A stretch of 64,000 bases of DNA from Xaviernesmea rhizosphaerae (GTDB taxonomy: Bacteria > Pseudomonadota > Alphaproteobacteria > Rhizobiales > Rhizobiaceae). The position numbers were made by a program, and so were the translations under genes. The DNA lies in assembly GCF_001938945.1 (NCBI RefSeq), contig NZ_MKIO01000021.1, positions 124,001 to 188,000 of the forward strand, given 5' to 3'. Shown piece after piece: positions 30,401 through 38,968 of this stretch. The notes below the pieces were generated by a model. That model worked only from the letters and a program-made list of their open reading frames with translations, made no database searches and was not told where the DNA came from. Every line of letters begins with the position of its first letter. Within the stretch, counting starts at the first letter, position 1.

Positions 30401-30624
30401 TCGGCGCGGTGCCGCTGGTGCTGGCGAGCGGGGCGGGCGCGGAGGCGCGCATCGCGCTCGGCTGGGTGCTGGTCGGCGGTCTCGGGCTTGCCACCGTCGT
30501 CACCCTGTTCCTGACGCCGGTCGCCTATCTGGTCATCGCCCGCTTTTCCAAGCCGCAAGCCGACGAGGAGCGCCGGCTGGCTCAGGAGCTGGCGCTTGCC
30601 CGCCAGCTCGAGCCGGCCTCCTGA
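27469..30624 (+). CDS. RND efflux pump inner-membrane permease (AcrB/MexB-like)
   Basis: 1051-residue proton-driven exporter with the usual 12 transmembrane segments and two large periplasmic loops. Seen: the first segment after FVRRPIFALVVNLLI, the conserved RVQGIKNISSTSEY pore region, the LATGLVVDDAIVVLENI segment with the proton-relay Asp pair, and the mirrored MAKNGILIVEFANQLRE segment. The GTG start overlaps the adaptor gene stop, with GCGGAGGG upstream. The N-terminus before the first helix is unusually long (about 25 residues). Substrates cannot be inferred. Confidence 0.95.
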   Translation: MKHELPRIEPTPVPASPEGGQAGFTALFVRRPIFALVVNLLIIVAGLAALNGIEVRELPQVDRPVVSVTTTFDGASPETVDREITSVVEGAVSRVQGIKNISSTSEYARSRVTLEFSDATDVSQAANDVRDALGRVTNTLPETADAPQIVKADADSQPILRLALTSDRLSTEDLSLLAENEVTDRLAAVEGVADVQLNGQQEKIFRVDVDQNKLAARGLTVANLRNALATAALDVPAGSLTSANQDISVRATADLQRPEQFERLLLADNIRLGDVATVTIGPDIGTSALRSNGSPGIGLGIIRQAQSNTLDISEGVRRTVGEINAVLPEGTRLQITSDDAVFIEGAIHEVEIALVAAVLAVTVVIYLFLLDWRATLIPTMTMPIALIGTCAAIYLAGFSINILTLLAIVLATGLVVDDAIVVLENIVRRRSQGVGPRAAAVLGTLEVFFAVLATTATLAAVFIPLSFLPGQTGGLFREFGFVLAFSILLSAFVALTLCPMLAARMLKPHAASHGRKGPLARLGGLLSGAYRRALAACLNAPFVVLVVAGLVAAGGGIAFTALTSELTPTEDRSRILLRIQAPQGVSLDYTQAQMRRIEDGLKPLVERGEIANVYSVSGQGAAVNSGFMVLSLAPWSERSRSQQEISRDITRITAAIPSVRAFPVQPNSLGIRGAGNGLQVALVGNDYGKLGTAAAALVRKLEDSGRFENVRLNYEANQAQLSVTIDRERASDLGIDITGLSAALQAMLDGNSVVDVFVEGEAYPVKLVSTTRPVNDPTDLGNLFLKTGEGRIVPMSTIASIEERAVAPQLERQAQLRAVSLSAGLREGFGLSEALTFAQEAAAPLLPPGSRLVPLSEAATLGENANGLVITFGFALVIIFLVLAAQFESFISGVVIMFTVPLGLACAVFAMLLTGTTLNIYSQIGLVLLVGIMAKNGILIVEFANQLREHGQGLREAIENAANIRLRPVMMTMIATIVGAVPLVLASGAGAEARIALGWVLVGGLGLATVVTLFLTPVAYLVIARFSKPQADEERRLAQELALARQLEPAS

Positions 30625-30993
30625 CGCGCTCGTGGCTGCCATCCGTCCTCTGGCGGGTTGCGGAACCGTTGCGGAATCGACACCCAGGCCGCGGGAAATC
30701 GGGGATGGCCGGGCGCGTGCCGACGGCTTGCGCAACATGTTCTGGACAAAGCGCTTTTGTTTCCTAAGAGTAGCGCCTGACTATCCCTGAAAGCGGCGGC
30801 AGGCGGCTGGGCGAGGCGGCGGCAGGCGGTTTATCCATCGTGCCGGCCGAAGGGGCGCGGAGGCTGAGGCGATCTTCAGGTCCATTCGTGCCACCCTTTG
30901 CACCTTGGCGACCGTCCGGTCTCTTGGCTGTTTGACGGGAAGGGGCTCGCCCTGTCGGCGTGCCCGCTGGAACATAAAGGCTGTTGCGTCCTG
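30625..30993. other. Intergenic region before asmA-like gene
   Basis: 369 bases without a supported gene. Contains one TTGCGCAA octamer (30728-30735), not inside a longer palindrome. The asmA frame is open from about 30898, but the membrane anchor begins at 30994. Confidence 0.5.
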
Positions 30994-33900
30994 GTGCTTT
31001 CGCGGATCTTCGTCGCTGTCGGTGGACTTCTGGTCGTGGCGCTGTTTGGCGCCCTGATTGCCCCCCTGTTCATCGACTGGACCAATTTCCGCCAGGATTT
31101 CGAGCGGGAGGCCACCCGCATCATCGGCCAGCCGGTGACCGTGCATGGCAGTGTCGATGCCCGGCTGATTCCTTTCCCCTCGGTCACTCTCAACGACGTG
31201 CGCATCGGCCGCGGCGAGGATGGCGCGCCGCTGGTCTCGGTGGCGCATTTCTCCATGGATGCGGAGCTGGCGCCGTTTCTGAGCGGCGAGGCGCTGATCT
31301 TCGACATGCGGCTCGACCAGCCCAAGGCGCGGCTGAAGCTTCTGCCGGACGGCACGCTGGACTGGGCGCGCGGGCGTCAGGCATCGATCCCGGCCAAGAG
31401 CGTCGTTCTCGAGAAAGTCTCGGTCACGGGCGGCGAAGTCGCCTTCATCGACGAACAGACAGGCCGCACGCGCCGTCTGACCGGGCTCGATGCCGATCTC
31501 TCCGCCCGCACGCTCGCCGGTCCCTGGCAGGTGGAAGGGCGCGGCGCGCTGGATGGCGAGGCCGGGCGTTTCTCGCTGTCCAGCGGCGAGCCCGACAGCG
31601 AAGGCGCGCTGCCGCTGCGCGCGCGTCTCATTCCCGACAAGCGCCCCTTCGGCTTCGATCTCGAAGGGCTGCTGAAGATCGTCGATTTCCGCCCGCTCTA
31701 TCAGGGCAAGTTCACCCTCACCGAAAATCGCGGCCAGCAGGCCCAGGACGCCAAGGGCGCCGATGTGCAGGCGCCGCGCATCACCGGCACGTTCGAGCTG
31801 ACCAATGAGCGCATCCGCGTGCCGGATTATCGCCTGGAGGTCGGCCCGCGCGACGATCCCTATCTCGTCACCGGCGAGGCGACGCTGGATACAGGCAAGG
31901 TGCCGCAATTCCTCCTGCTCGCCAATGGCCAGCAGATCGATGTCAGCCGCATCGGCAACCGCGGCGGCGAGGCGGGCAAGACCAATCGCAATCCGGATGT
32001 GTCCGTGCGCCAGCGGCTGCAGGCGATGCTGAACATTCTGGCGGATATCCCGATCCCGCAGGTGCCGGGACGGGCCAATCTGCGCCTGCCGGCCATCGTC
32101 ATCGGCGACACCACGGTGCGGGACGTCCGGCTGGATCTCAGGCCCGACCGGGCTGGCTGGCTGGTCGACAATGCCGTGGCGCAACTGCCCGGGCGCACGC
32201 AGCTGGAAGCCAAGGGCCGGCTGACGCTGGTTGGCCAGCGCGCTTTCCGGGGCGATCTGCTGATGGCCTCCACCCAGCCTTCGGGGCTTGCCTCCTGGCT
32301 TGCCGGCTCGGTAGATCCGGCGTTGCGCCGCCTGCCGACGGCGGGCTTTTCCGCCAGCGTCAATCTGACCGACAGCCTGCAGCAGTTCGAGCGGCTGGAA
32401 ATCGCCGCCGGTCCGGCCACGCTGCATGGGCGCATCGAGCGCCAGTCGCTCGCCGATGCGCCGCCGACGCTCACCGTTCAGCTCAAGGGCAACCGGATCG
32501 ATCTCGACGCGCTCAGGGCGCTGACGGGCCTGGTGGCCGGCGATACCTCGACCGAGACCGTGCTCGCCCACACCATTGCCGCCGATATCTCGGCTGAGGA
32601 GTTCTCCGCCTTCGGCGAGACGGCGCGCGACGTGCAACTGATCGCGACCTTGAAGAACGGCCAGATCCAGGCCGAGCGCGTCTCCGTCGGCGATCTCGCC
32701 GGTGCCCAGCTGGCGCTTTCGGGCCGCATGAGCGGGCAGCTGTCCAGCCCGGCGGTGGCGGCCAAGATGAAGATCGCGGCGGAGGACCTCACGCCGCTTC
32801 TCCAGCTCATCGCCCGCCACGCCCCCGCCCACCCGGCCTTCGAGAGGCTGGTGCGCGCCGGCCCCTATTATGCCAATGCCGCGCTCGATTTCACGCTGAC
32901 GACCGGCGCCAAGGATGGCGCGGCGACGGCCAATTTCGGCATGGTCGGCACCGCCAATGGTTCGCGCATCGCCGTCAATTATCAGGCGCCCGACCTCGCC
33001 AAGGCGCTGAAGGGTGAAGGTCTCCTGCTGGAGGCGACGATCGAGAACCCGTCGAGCCTGGTGGTGCTCGGTCAGGCCGGCTTTGATCCCCTGCCTTTCG
33101 ATCCCGACGGCAATGGCCAGATGTCGCTCAGGCTGCAGGAAACCGACGGCAGCAAGGCGAATGGCACGCTGACCTTCAATACCCAGAACACCGCTTTGTC
33201 GCTGACCGGCGAGGCGGATCTGGCGGCTGCGGATTTCCTTGCAGGGCAGGGCAAGCTGTCGCTCGAAAGCCGCGATCTCGAACCGCTTCTGCTGCTCCAG
33301 GGCATTTCCCTGCCGCAGATGGGCATGGGGCTTGCGGCCCAGCTCAAGGCCGACGTGACGGTCAGCCGCGAGGCGGTCGCGCTCGCCAATCTGCAGGGCC
33401 AAGCCGCCGGCGACAATGTTTCCGGCACGCTCAATTTCAGCCGCACCACGCCGGGCAAGGCGGATGGCAAGCTCGCCGTCGATACGGTCAGCCTGCCCTG
33501 GATGGCCGAAGGCATTTTCGGCCCGCTGACCGAACCGGCTGCCGAACAGCTCTCGGATGCCAAGCTGCCGGCCGCGCCCTGGACCGGGCTCGACATGACG
33601 GTGGCACTGACGGCCAAGCAGTTCTGGCCGGGGCTCTATGGCGCGATCGACAATTTCTCCGGCACGCTTGCCTGGCGCGGCGACCAGCTGGCGCTGACCG
33701 ACGCCAAGGGCGACTGGCTGGGCGGCAAGGCCAGCGGCCAGCTGACCACCGGCAGCAATGGCGGCTCGGGCTTCCTGCAGGGGAAGCTGATGATCGCCGG
33801 CGGCGATCTCGGCCGCGCCGTGTGGCAACGCCAGGGCGCGCCGGTCGCGCGCGGGCTGGGCGATTTCGCCGTTGCCTTCAATGCCTCCGGTAAGAGCCCG

Positions 33901-34812
33901 CAGGCCATGGCGCAGTCGCTGACCGGTTCGGGCACGCTCGCGGTGAAGGATCTGACGCTCAGGGGCCTCAACACCCGCGGTTTCAACGCGTTGCTCGCCG
34001 CTGCCGACAAATTGGAAGGCGACGTCACCTCCGCCCAGGCCGGCGAGATCGCCGGGCCGCTGCTTTTCGGCGGCGAGGCGGCGCTCAGCTCGGTCACCAT
34101 TCCCTTCAGCCTGGCGGGCGGAACCCTGCGGGCGCAGGAGATTACGGCGGGCGATGCCGCTGCGGCCGTGAAGGGCAATCTGGAACTGCGCCTGCCGGAA
34201 GACCGGATCAACGGCGTGCTGTCGCTGACTTACAAGGCCGGTGACGCGACGCTGGCGGGCGCCGAGCCGGCCGTCGACCTGCGCGTTGCCGGCCGTCTGC
34301 AGGATCCGGGCGTGAGCGTGGATTACAGCCCGCTTGCCAATTACCTGTCGCTGCGCGCCTTCGAGCGTGAGCGCCGGCGGGTGGAGACGCTGCAGGCCAA
34401 TGTGCTGGAAAAGCAGCGCCTGCGCCGCGAGGCCGCCCTTCTGCGCGCCCAGCAGGCCGCGCGCGAGGCCGAACGCCTGCGCCGGCTGGAGGAAGAGCGG
34501 CGCCGGGCGGAGGCCGAGCAACAGCAACGTATTCAGGCCGAGCAGGCCCGCGCGGCGGAAGAGGCGCGCCGCCAGGCGGCGGCGGCCAAGGCGGAGGCAG
34601 ACCGGCGCGCTGCCGAGGCGGCGGCAAAAGCCGAAGCGGAACGCCGCGCAAACGAAAGCCAGGCACCGGTTCTTCCGGTCAGCCCTTCCGACAGTGTGGA
34701 GCGCGGCCGCACCCTCGCGCCGCCACAGGATGCGCCGGGATTGGGCCTGGACCCGCCGGGCCGACGTCCCGATCTCGATTTCCAGAGCCTGCCCGGCGTG
34801 CCGTCGCCCTGA
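30994..34812 (+). CDS. AsmA family protein, very large
   Basis: 1272 residues. One N-terminal membrane anchor (FVAVGGLLVVALFGALIAPLF) is followed by the AsmA N-terminal domain (FIDWTNFRQDFEREATRIIGQPVTVHG) and a long repetitive beta-rich body typical of AsmA/TamB-like proteins, which form hydrophobic grooves for lipid transport to the outer membrane. The last ~150 residues are a charged coiled coil (repeated RRxEAERLRRLEEER-like runs), then a Pro-rich tail. The GTG at 30994 is preferred because it begins VLSRIFVAVGG like other rhizobial members; the frame extends upstream to a TTG at 30898. Confidence 0.88.
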   Translation: MLSRIFVAVGGLLVVALFGALIAPLFIDWTNFRQDFEREATRIIGQPVTVHGSVDARLIPFPSVTLNDVRIGRGEDGAPLVSVAHFSMDAELAPFLSGEALIFDMRLDQPKARLKLLPDGTLDWARGRQASIPAKSVVLEKVSVTGGEVAFIDEQTGRTRRLTGLDADLSARTLAGPWQVEGRGALDGEAGRFSLSSGEPDSEGALPLRARLIPDKRPFGFDLEGLLKIVDFRPLYQGKFTLTENRGQQAQDAKGADVQAPRITGTFELTNERIRVPDYRLEVGPRDDPYLVTGEATLDTGKVPQFLLLANGQQIDVSRIGNRGGEAGKTNRNPDVSVRQRLQAMLNILADIPIPQVPGRANLRLPAIVIGDTTVRDVRLDLRPDRAGWLVDNAVAQLPGRTQLEAKGRLTLVGQRAFRGDLLMASTQPSGLASWLAGSVDPALRRLPTAGFSASVNLTDSLQQFERLEIAAGPATLHGRIERQSLADAPPTLTVQLKGNRIDLDALRALTGLVAGDTSTETVLAHTIAADISAEEFSAFGETARDVQLIATLKNGQIQAERVSVGDLAGAQLALSGRMSGQLSSPAVAAKMKIAAEDLTPLLQLIARHAPAHPAFERLVRAGPYYANAALDFTLTTGAKDGAATANFGMVGTANGSRIAVNYQAPDLAKALKGEGLLLEATIENPSSLVVLGQAGFDPLPFDPDGNGQMSLRLQETDGSKANGTLTFNTQNTALSLTGEADLAAADFLAGQGKLSLESRDLEPLLLLQGISLPQMGMGLAAQLKADVTVSREAVALANLQGQAAGDNVSGTLNFSRTTPGKADGKLAVDTVSLPWMAEGIFGPLTEPAAEQLSDAKLPAAPWTGLDMTVALTAKQFWPGLYGAIDNFSGTLAWRGDQLALTDAKGDWLGGKASGQLTTGSNGGSGFLQGKLMIAGGDLGRAVWQRQGAPVARGLGDFAVAFNASGKSPQAMAQSLTGSGTLAVKDLTLRGLNTRGFNALLAAADKLEGDVTSAQAGEIAGPLLFGGEAALSSVTIPFSLAGGTLRAQEITAGDAAAAVKGNLELRLPEDRINGVLSLTYKAGDATLAGAEPAVDLRVAGRLQDPGVSVDYSPLANYLSLRAFERERRRVETLQANVLEKQRLRREAALLRAQQAAREAERLRRLEEERRRAEAEQQQRIQAEQARAAEEARRQAAAAKAEADRRAAEAAAKAEAERRANESQAPVLPVSPSDSVERGRTLAPPQDAPGLGLDPPGRRPDLDFQSLPGVPSP

Positions 34813-35023
34813 ACGCATCGCGCACCGGCGCCCTTGTAGCCTCGCACTGAAAGTCCACGTGTTTGCAAGTCGTGGCGCGCCCTCATCTGCCTATCGGCAT
34901 CCGACCGGGGACGAGCCACGGGTCTCGTCCCGTCCTTCGGACCCCGATGGGAAGAAGAGACCCAGCCGATAGAATGGCGCCTCCATCCAGCTCACCGGAA
35001 AGAATGCATAAACCGCATTTTCT

Positions 35024-35127
35024 TAGAGCATCGGACCGAAAAGTGGGAACCGGTTTTCGGAAAAATCCGATGCAAAAACAAAAAGGTAAAGCATCGGACT
35101 GCGTACGATTTCCAGTCTGATGCTCTA
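35024..35127 (+). repeat. 104-bp palindromic intergenic repeat, copy A
   Basis: Begins tagagcatcggaccgaaaag and ends gtctgatgctcta. It consists of two imperfect hairpins joined by an A-rich spacer (gcaaaaacaaaaagg). The left half folds GCATCGGA..CCGAAAA with TTTTCGG..TCCGATGC; the right half folds on AGCATCGGACTG / CAGTCTGATGCT. Nearly identical to copies at 36111 and 56688. Confidence 0.92.
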
Positions 35128-35159
35128 GGGGTGGCGGAAGGGCGAGGCGGCGGCGCGCG

Positions 35160-35207
35160 TTTCTTCTCCCCTACGGGGAGACGGTGGCCCGAAGGGTCGG
35201 ATGCGAG
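35160..35207. repeat. Other rhizobial-type palindrome element (RIME-like)
   Basis: TCTCCCC (35165-35171) pairs with GGGGAGA (35175-35181), followed by cggtggcccgaagggtcggatgcgagg. The order hairpin of cccc/gggg, then ggatg-gagg, resembles short mosaic elements known from rhizobia; family assignment is from memory and tentative. Confidence 0.5.
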
Positions 35208-35249
35208 GGCAGTCAGGGTCGCAAATCGTTTTGTCGTCCACTGTGGAAT

Positions 35250-35333
35250 CGTCGGCAGTCCGATGTTTTAGAGTCTTGTTTTTGTACCGGATTTGTCCAA
35301 AAATCGGCTCTCAGCTTTTAGACCAGTGCTCTC
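35250..35333 (-). repeat. Decayed reverse copy of the 104-bp repeat
   Basis: Reads on the plus strand as cagtccgatgttttagag, then cttgtttttg, then accggatttgtccaaaaatcgg, then gcttttagaccagtgctct. This is the reverse complement of the complete copies with scattered substitutions and a small deletion. Confidence 0.8.
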
Positions 35334-35496
35334 ATCGCTGCGGTGTTTGCGACCGGTCTCTTTGACATCGCTTGCGCAGCGACCTCATCCTGCTAACCTG
35401 TGGCTGTGGCTGTGGCAGAGGATCGCGAGAGGCCCCGTCGAATGAAGGGCCGCGACAATGGCCTGCCCGTGCCTGAGGGATAAAGGACCCATTGCC

Positions 35497-36102
35497 ATGG
35501 ATCTGCAAACGCTTCTGACCTTTGCCGCCGCCTTCTTCGTCTTCGCGGCCAGTCCCGGGCCCGACAATCTGACGATCGTTTCCAAGACGGTCAGCGCCGG
35601 TCCGGCGCATGGCCTGGCCTATGGCGCGGGCATGGTGCTGAGCATCCTCGGCTTCGTCATCTTCGCCGCCGTCGGGCTGAATGCGGTGGCGCAGGCGCTG
35701 AACGAGAACTTCCGCTTCGTCCAATATGCCGGGGCCGCCTACCTCGTCTATACCGGGGTGCAGATGTGGCGGGCGGAGCCGGTGATCGCCGCGCGCGCGC
35801 CGCGTGGCGGCCTGGCCCGGCTGTTCATGACCGGCTTCCTGCTGAACCTGACCAACCCGAAAATGCCGATCTTCTATCTTGCGCTCCTGCCCGGCGTGCT
35901 CGGCACGCGCAGCCTGACGGTCACCGATACGGCGGAGCTGATGCTGGTCATTCTTCTCGTCGAGATCCTGGTCGTCGGCTTCCACGTCGCCGCCGCCAGC
36001 CGCGCCCGCCGCTTCATCGCCACGCCGCGCCGGATCAGGGCGCTGAACCGCGGTGCCGGCTCGCTGATGATCGGCGCCGGCGTGCTCGTCGCCAGCCGTT
36101 GA
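35497..36102 (+). CDS. LysE/RhtB family amino acid exporter
   Basis: 201-residue inner-membrane protein with six probable helices and the family signature AASPGPDNLTIVSKTVSAG near residues 15-33, plus the FLLNLTNPKMPIFYLALLPG motif. Members export lysine, threonine, homoserine lactone and similar compounds; the substrate here is unknown. ATG 35497 has GAGGGATAAAGG upstream; the frame is open 39 bases further. The gene is flanked by 104-bp repeats on both sides. Confidence 0.93.
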   Translation: MDLQTLLTFAAAFFVFAASPGPDNLTIVSKTVSAGPAHGLAYGAGMVLSILGFVIFAAVGLNAVAQALNENFRFVQYAGAAYLVYTGVQMWRAEPVIAARAPRGGLARLFMTGFLLNLTNPKMPIFYLALLPGVLGTRSLTVTDTAELMLVILLVEILVVGFHVAAASRARRFIATPRRIRALNRGAGSLMIGAGVLVASR

Positions 36103-36110
36103 TGGTTGGC

Positions 36111-36211
36111 GCGCCGGACCGAAAAGTGGGAACCGGTTTTCGAAAAAATCCGATGCAAAAACAAAAATCTAGAGCATCGCACTGAGGACTGTTTTCAGTC
36201 CGATGCTCTAG
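36111..36211 (+). repeat. 104-bp palindromic intergenic repeat, copy B
   Basis: Starts at gccggaccgaaaagtggg, eight bases after the lysE stop, and ends tttcagtccgatgctctag. The inner part gggaaccggttttcgaaaaa and the spacer aaaacaaaaa match copies A and C. The first few bases (tagagcat) have been replaced by cgcgc. Confidence 0.9.
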
Positions 36212-36291
36212 ACAGCCGGGCGATGAGGACAGCGCGATCAACCGATGCTCTGGGGCGGAGGCGGCCTTGAGCGTCAACACTGGATAGGCCA

Positions 36292-36507
36292 TCAGTGCCG
36301 CCGTGCCTTCAGCCAGAGCAGAACCTGCACGCGGATGGCCGAGGAGAGATTGCTATCGACCGGCCTGGTATCGTCGATCTCGGCGATGAGCTGGGCAAGG
36401 GCGATCCCGCGCGCGGCGGCCATGGCATGCAGCTCCGCCCAGAAGGGTTCTTCGAGCGAGATGCTGGTCCTGTGCCCGTGCAATGTGGCGGAATGCTTAC
36501 GGATCAT
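36292..36507 (-). CDS. Ribbon-helix-helix domain protein
   Basis: 71 residues with the RHH_4-type domain: RTSISLEEPFWAELHAMAAARGIALAQLIAEID. Such proteins are putative DNA-binding regulators found next to sspB in Rhizobiales. ATG 36507 was chosen because GGAAG lies 8 bases upstream; an in-frame GTG at 36513 sits too close. Last gene of the sspB-DUF4169-RHH unit. Confidence 0.85.
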   Translation of the reverse strand: MIRKHSATLHGHRTSISLEEPFWAELHAMAAARGIALAQLIAEIDDTRPVDSNLSSAIRVQVLLWLKARRH

Positions 36508-36552
36508 CGTCACTCTTCCAAGTCAGGAATGGCAGCGCGAAGCCGGCTTGTG

Positions 36553-36786
36553 TCAGGCGTCGTCGCTGCCATCAGGCGCAGATTCGCGCCCGCCCTGGTC
36601 GAGTCTGCCCTGTTCAAGCTTACCTTGGTCGAGCTTGCGATCGGCCATCGCGTTGACTGCTTTGGTCAGCGTCTTTTCCGCCTTGGTGCGGCCGAAGCTG
36701 ATGCGATTCTGTTCGGCGGTCTTTTCCTTGTCGCGGCGCGCCTTCTGCTTGCGCGCCTGCCTGAGGTTGACGACCTCGCCGCTCAT
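36553..36786 (-). CDS. DUF4169 family protein
   Basis: 77 residues, strongly basic at the N-terminus (VVNLRQARKQKARRDKEKTAEQNRISFGRTKAEK), the defining DUF4169 pattern, with an acidic/Gln-rich tail. Function unknown. It begins 3 bases after sspB and is clearly in its operon. Confidence 0.88.
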   Translation of the reverse strand: MSGEVVNLRQARKQKARRDKEKTAEQNRISFGRTKAEKTLTKAVNAMADRKLDQGKLEQGRLDQGGRESAPDGSDDA

Positions 36787-36789
36787 GGC

Positions 36790-37302
36790 TCAGTTCTTCT
36801 TGCGGAAGCTGTCGAGGGAGACGACCGAGCCGCCCTTCTTCTCGCCGTCGCCCTCGGCCGCCGGGGCCTTGGGTTCGCTCGGGGAGGCACTTTCGGTCGG
36901 CACGGGATAGGCGGTGATCTCGGCGTCCTGCAGCTCGTCCATCGAGGCGACGTCGAATTCCAGCTCGAAATTGACGGAAGGGTCATAGAAGCCGCGCACG
37001 GCGTTGAACGGAATCACCAGCTTCTCCGGCGTGTCCGAGAAGGACAGGCCGATCTCGAACTGCGATTCGGTCACCTTCAGTTCCCAGAACTGGTGCTGGA
37101 CGACGATGGTCATCTGCTCGGGATATTTTGCCTTTAGGTGCTGCGAGATGCGCACGCCGGGCATGTTGGTGAGGAAGGTGATGAAGAAATGATGGTCGCC
37201 CGGCAGATGTCCGGTCGCCGCGACCTCGCTCAGAACCTTGCGGATCACGCTGCGCAGCGCGTCCTGTGCGAGAATGTCGTAGCGGATATGGTCCTGGCCC
37301 AT
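36790..37302 (-). CDS. sspB: ClpXP adaptor SspB (alphaproteobacterial type)
   Basis: Adaptor that delivers ssrA-tagged proteins to ClpXP. 170 residues from the Met at 37302 (MGQDHIRYD); the substrate-binding domain carries FFITFLTNMPGVRISQHLKAKYPEQMTIVVQHQFWEL. A flexible linker leads to the C-terminal ClpX-binding tail (VVSLDSFRKK). The frame continues 63 bases upstream without homology. It is encoded next to ssrA, the RNA that makes its substrates, a sensible functional pairing. Confidence 0.94.
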   Translation of the reverse strand: MGQDHIRYDILAQDALRSVIRKVLSEVAATGHLPGDHHFFITFLTNMPGVRISQHLKAKYPEQMTIVVQHQFWELKVTESQFEIGLSFSDTPEKLVIPFNAVRGFYDPSVNFELEFDVASMDELQDAEITAYPVPTESASPSEPKAPAAEGDGEKKGGSVVSLDSFRKKN

Positions 37303-37504
37303 CAGATCCCCATTTGTCTTGCCGTCAGAAGGGTTTGCTTGTCGCTTGCGCGGACGGCGCGGCAACCGCGTTCATCCCCGTCATTTGCATTATCTATAGA
37401 CGATTTCAAGACGGGCGAGAAGGCTAACAGCCCAAGCCTGTCATCTGACAGATAAGGAAGCCGGCGATTGCGGCAGGAAGAGGGAGGGCGAAGGTCGAAG
37501 AGGG

Positions 37505-37850
37505 AAGGTGAAGGCTTCTGTTGCCAGGTGCCTTCGGACCCCGCCTAAGAGTGCGACCCCTTAGGACTTGATTTGAAGTGTCACACCGCGATTAAGCAGC
37601 GAGACGAGCTTCCGCATAGTTGTCGTTGGCAACTACTAATTTGACCCGATAACGGCGGTATCATGCCGAGCAAAAAAGCGATCTTTACACCCTTGTCGAT
37701 CCTATTTCGCCCCCATCAAAAGCCGGTCGGTCTGTTCAGCGCCGCTTTTTGCGGCCGGACCGGTTTTTGGTGGAGGCGCCGGGTACCGCCCCCGGGTCCA
37801 ATAGGCTTATTCCATCGTTCGTTTATTGCCATAGTCGCCTTGCGACGACA
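37505..37850 (-). ncRNA. ssrA: tmRNA, circularly permuted two-piece form
   Basis: Rescues stalled ribosomes. On the minus strand the acceptor piece comes first and ends in CGCCTCC-A-CCA (37778 down to 37768). A 53-base internal spacer (37767-37715), itself a hairpin, leads to the coding piece, which begins GGGGGCG at 37714. GGGGGCG and CGCCTCC pair as the acceptor stem with the G3:U70 wobble recognised by alanyl-tRNA synthetase. The tag frame at 37630-37592 reads ANDNYAEARLAA then TAA, the known rhizobial tag. A -10-like CTATAT lies at 37862-37857. The outer ends are approximate. Confidence 0.95.
37592..37630 (-). other. tmRNA proteolysis-tag reading frame
   Basis: Thirteen codons inside ssrA encoding ANDNYAEARLAA and a TAA stop. 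The tag ends in the LAA degron recognised by ClpX, with the SspB-binding residues in its N-terminal part. The resume codon is the GCC at 37630-37628. Confidence 0.95.
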
Positions 37851-38134
37851 CGGTTCATATAGGCCTTCGGGGCGCGGATGAAAAGGGCAGGGCTTGCGAA
37901 AAGCCCGCCATTTCCCGGCCAATTTTCCTTTGCCGCCTTTGCAAATCTCGGTGTTATCGGCCGCCTTGTCCGCGCCGGCCGCCAATGGGAGGGAGAAGTG
38001 AGCAGGGGAAAAGCCGCCCGCCGGCTTTCTTGGTGGCGTCGGCAGCCTTATGCTGGCCCATCCCCGAGGGAGGCGTTGACACGGCGCTTCCTCTGTTTCC
38101 CCGCCGCATCGGCTTTGAGGTGGAGCGCCGTCCC
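37851..38134. other. Divergent region ssrA / thyA
   Basis: 284 bases. It contains the ssrA promoter on the minus strand (-10 CTATAT at 37862-37857). The thyA frame is open upstream of 38135, but the sequence there is Arg-rich and not ThyA-like. A weak hairpin (gggcttgcgaaaagccc) lies near 37891. Confidence 0.5.
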
Positions 38135-38929
38135 ATGAAGCAATATCTCGACCTTCTCGCCCATGTCATGGAGCATGGTACGGACCGGGGCGATCGCACG
38201 GGCACGGGCACGCGCTCGGTCTTCGGCTATCAGATGCGCTTCGACCTATCCGAGGGCTTTCCCGTCACCACGACCAAGAAGCTGCATCTGCGCTCCATCA
38301 TCCATGAGCTGCTCTGGTTCCTGCGCGGTGACACCAACATCGCCTATCTGCACGAGCATGGGGTGACTATCTGGGATGAATGGGCGGACGAGACAGGCGA
38401 ACTTGGCCCCGTCTATGGCCGGCAATGGCGCTCCTGGGCCACGCCCGATGGCCGGCAGATCGACCAGATGGCGCTGCTCGTCGAGGGGCTGAAGACCAAT
38501 CCCAATTCCCGCCGCCACATCGTCTCCGCCTGGAATCCGGCCGAGGTGGACGATATGGCGCTGCCGCCCTGCCATTGCCTGTTCCAGTTCTATGTCGCCG
38601 ACGGACGCCTGTCCTGCCAGCTCTACCAGCGCTCGGCCGACATCTTCCTCGGCGTGCCCTTCAACATCGCCTCCTATGCGCTGCTGACCTTGATGGTGGC
38701 GCAGGTGGTGGGTCTGAAGCCGGGCGATTTCGTGCACACGCTGGGCGACGCGCACCTGTACAAGAACCATTTCGAGCAGGCCCGGCTGCAGCTGAGCCGC
38801 ACGCCGAAGCCCCTGCCGACCATGCGGATCAATCCTGATGTGCGCGATCTCTTCGGCTTCCGCTATGAGGATTTTACGCTGGTCGGCTATGAGGCCGAGG
38901 CCAATATCGCGGCGCCGATCGCCGTGTGA
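38135..38929 (+). CDS. thyA: Thymidylate synthase ThyA
   Basis: Methylates dUMP to dTMP using methylene-THF. 264 residues, exactly the E. coli length, with [12 protein letters not shown], the catalytic Cys146 in [10 protein letters not shown], and the [19 protein letters not shown] region. dfrA follows 39 bases downstream and regenerates the THF oxidised here, so the two are a functional pair, probably one transcript. Confidence 0.98.
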   Translation: MKQYLDLLAHVMEHGTDRGDRTGTGTRSVFGYQMRFDLSEGFPVTTTKKLHLRSIIHELLWFLRGDTNIAYLHEHGVTIWDEWADETGELGPVYGRQWRSWATPDGRQIDQMALLVEGLKTNPNSRRHIVSAWNPAEVDDMALPPCHCLFQFYVADGRLSCQLYQRSADIFLGVPFNIASYALLTLMVAQVVGLKPGDFVHTLGDAHLYKNHFEQARLQLSRTPKPLPTMRINPDVRDLFGFRYEDFTLVGYEAEANIAAPIAV

Positions 38930-38968
38930 TTGCGGCGCCGCCGCAGCAGGAAGAAGAAAAGGGCCACG

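Larger units (their letters stand above)
34813..35496. other. Repeat-rich intergenic region
   Basis: 684 bases between asmA and lysE with no gene. It holds a small hairpin (GGGACGAG 34908-34915 / CTCGTCCC 34924-34931), one complete 104-bp repeat (35024-35127), a different palindrome element (35160-35207) and a decayed reverse copy of the 104-bp repeat (35250-35333). Repeat nesting suggests a permissive insertion site. Confidence 0.7.

Noticed and set aside
30781..34818. 1345-residue open frame antisense to the AsmA gene
   Set aside because: It mirrors the whole asmA frame, is Arg/Gly/Ala/His-rich, has no domain or signal, and is expected from high-GC codon bias. Similar antisense frames oppose ftsZ, ligA, uvrD, ilvI and degP.
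37663..37881. 72-residue frame on the plus strand
   Set aside because: It is the complement of the tmRNA acceptor piece, spacer and coding-piece start.
37991..38138. Small frame beginning GTG and ending over the thyA start, considered as a leader peptide
   Set aside because: Arg/Trp-rich sequence with no codon theme and no associated terminator.
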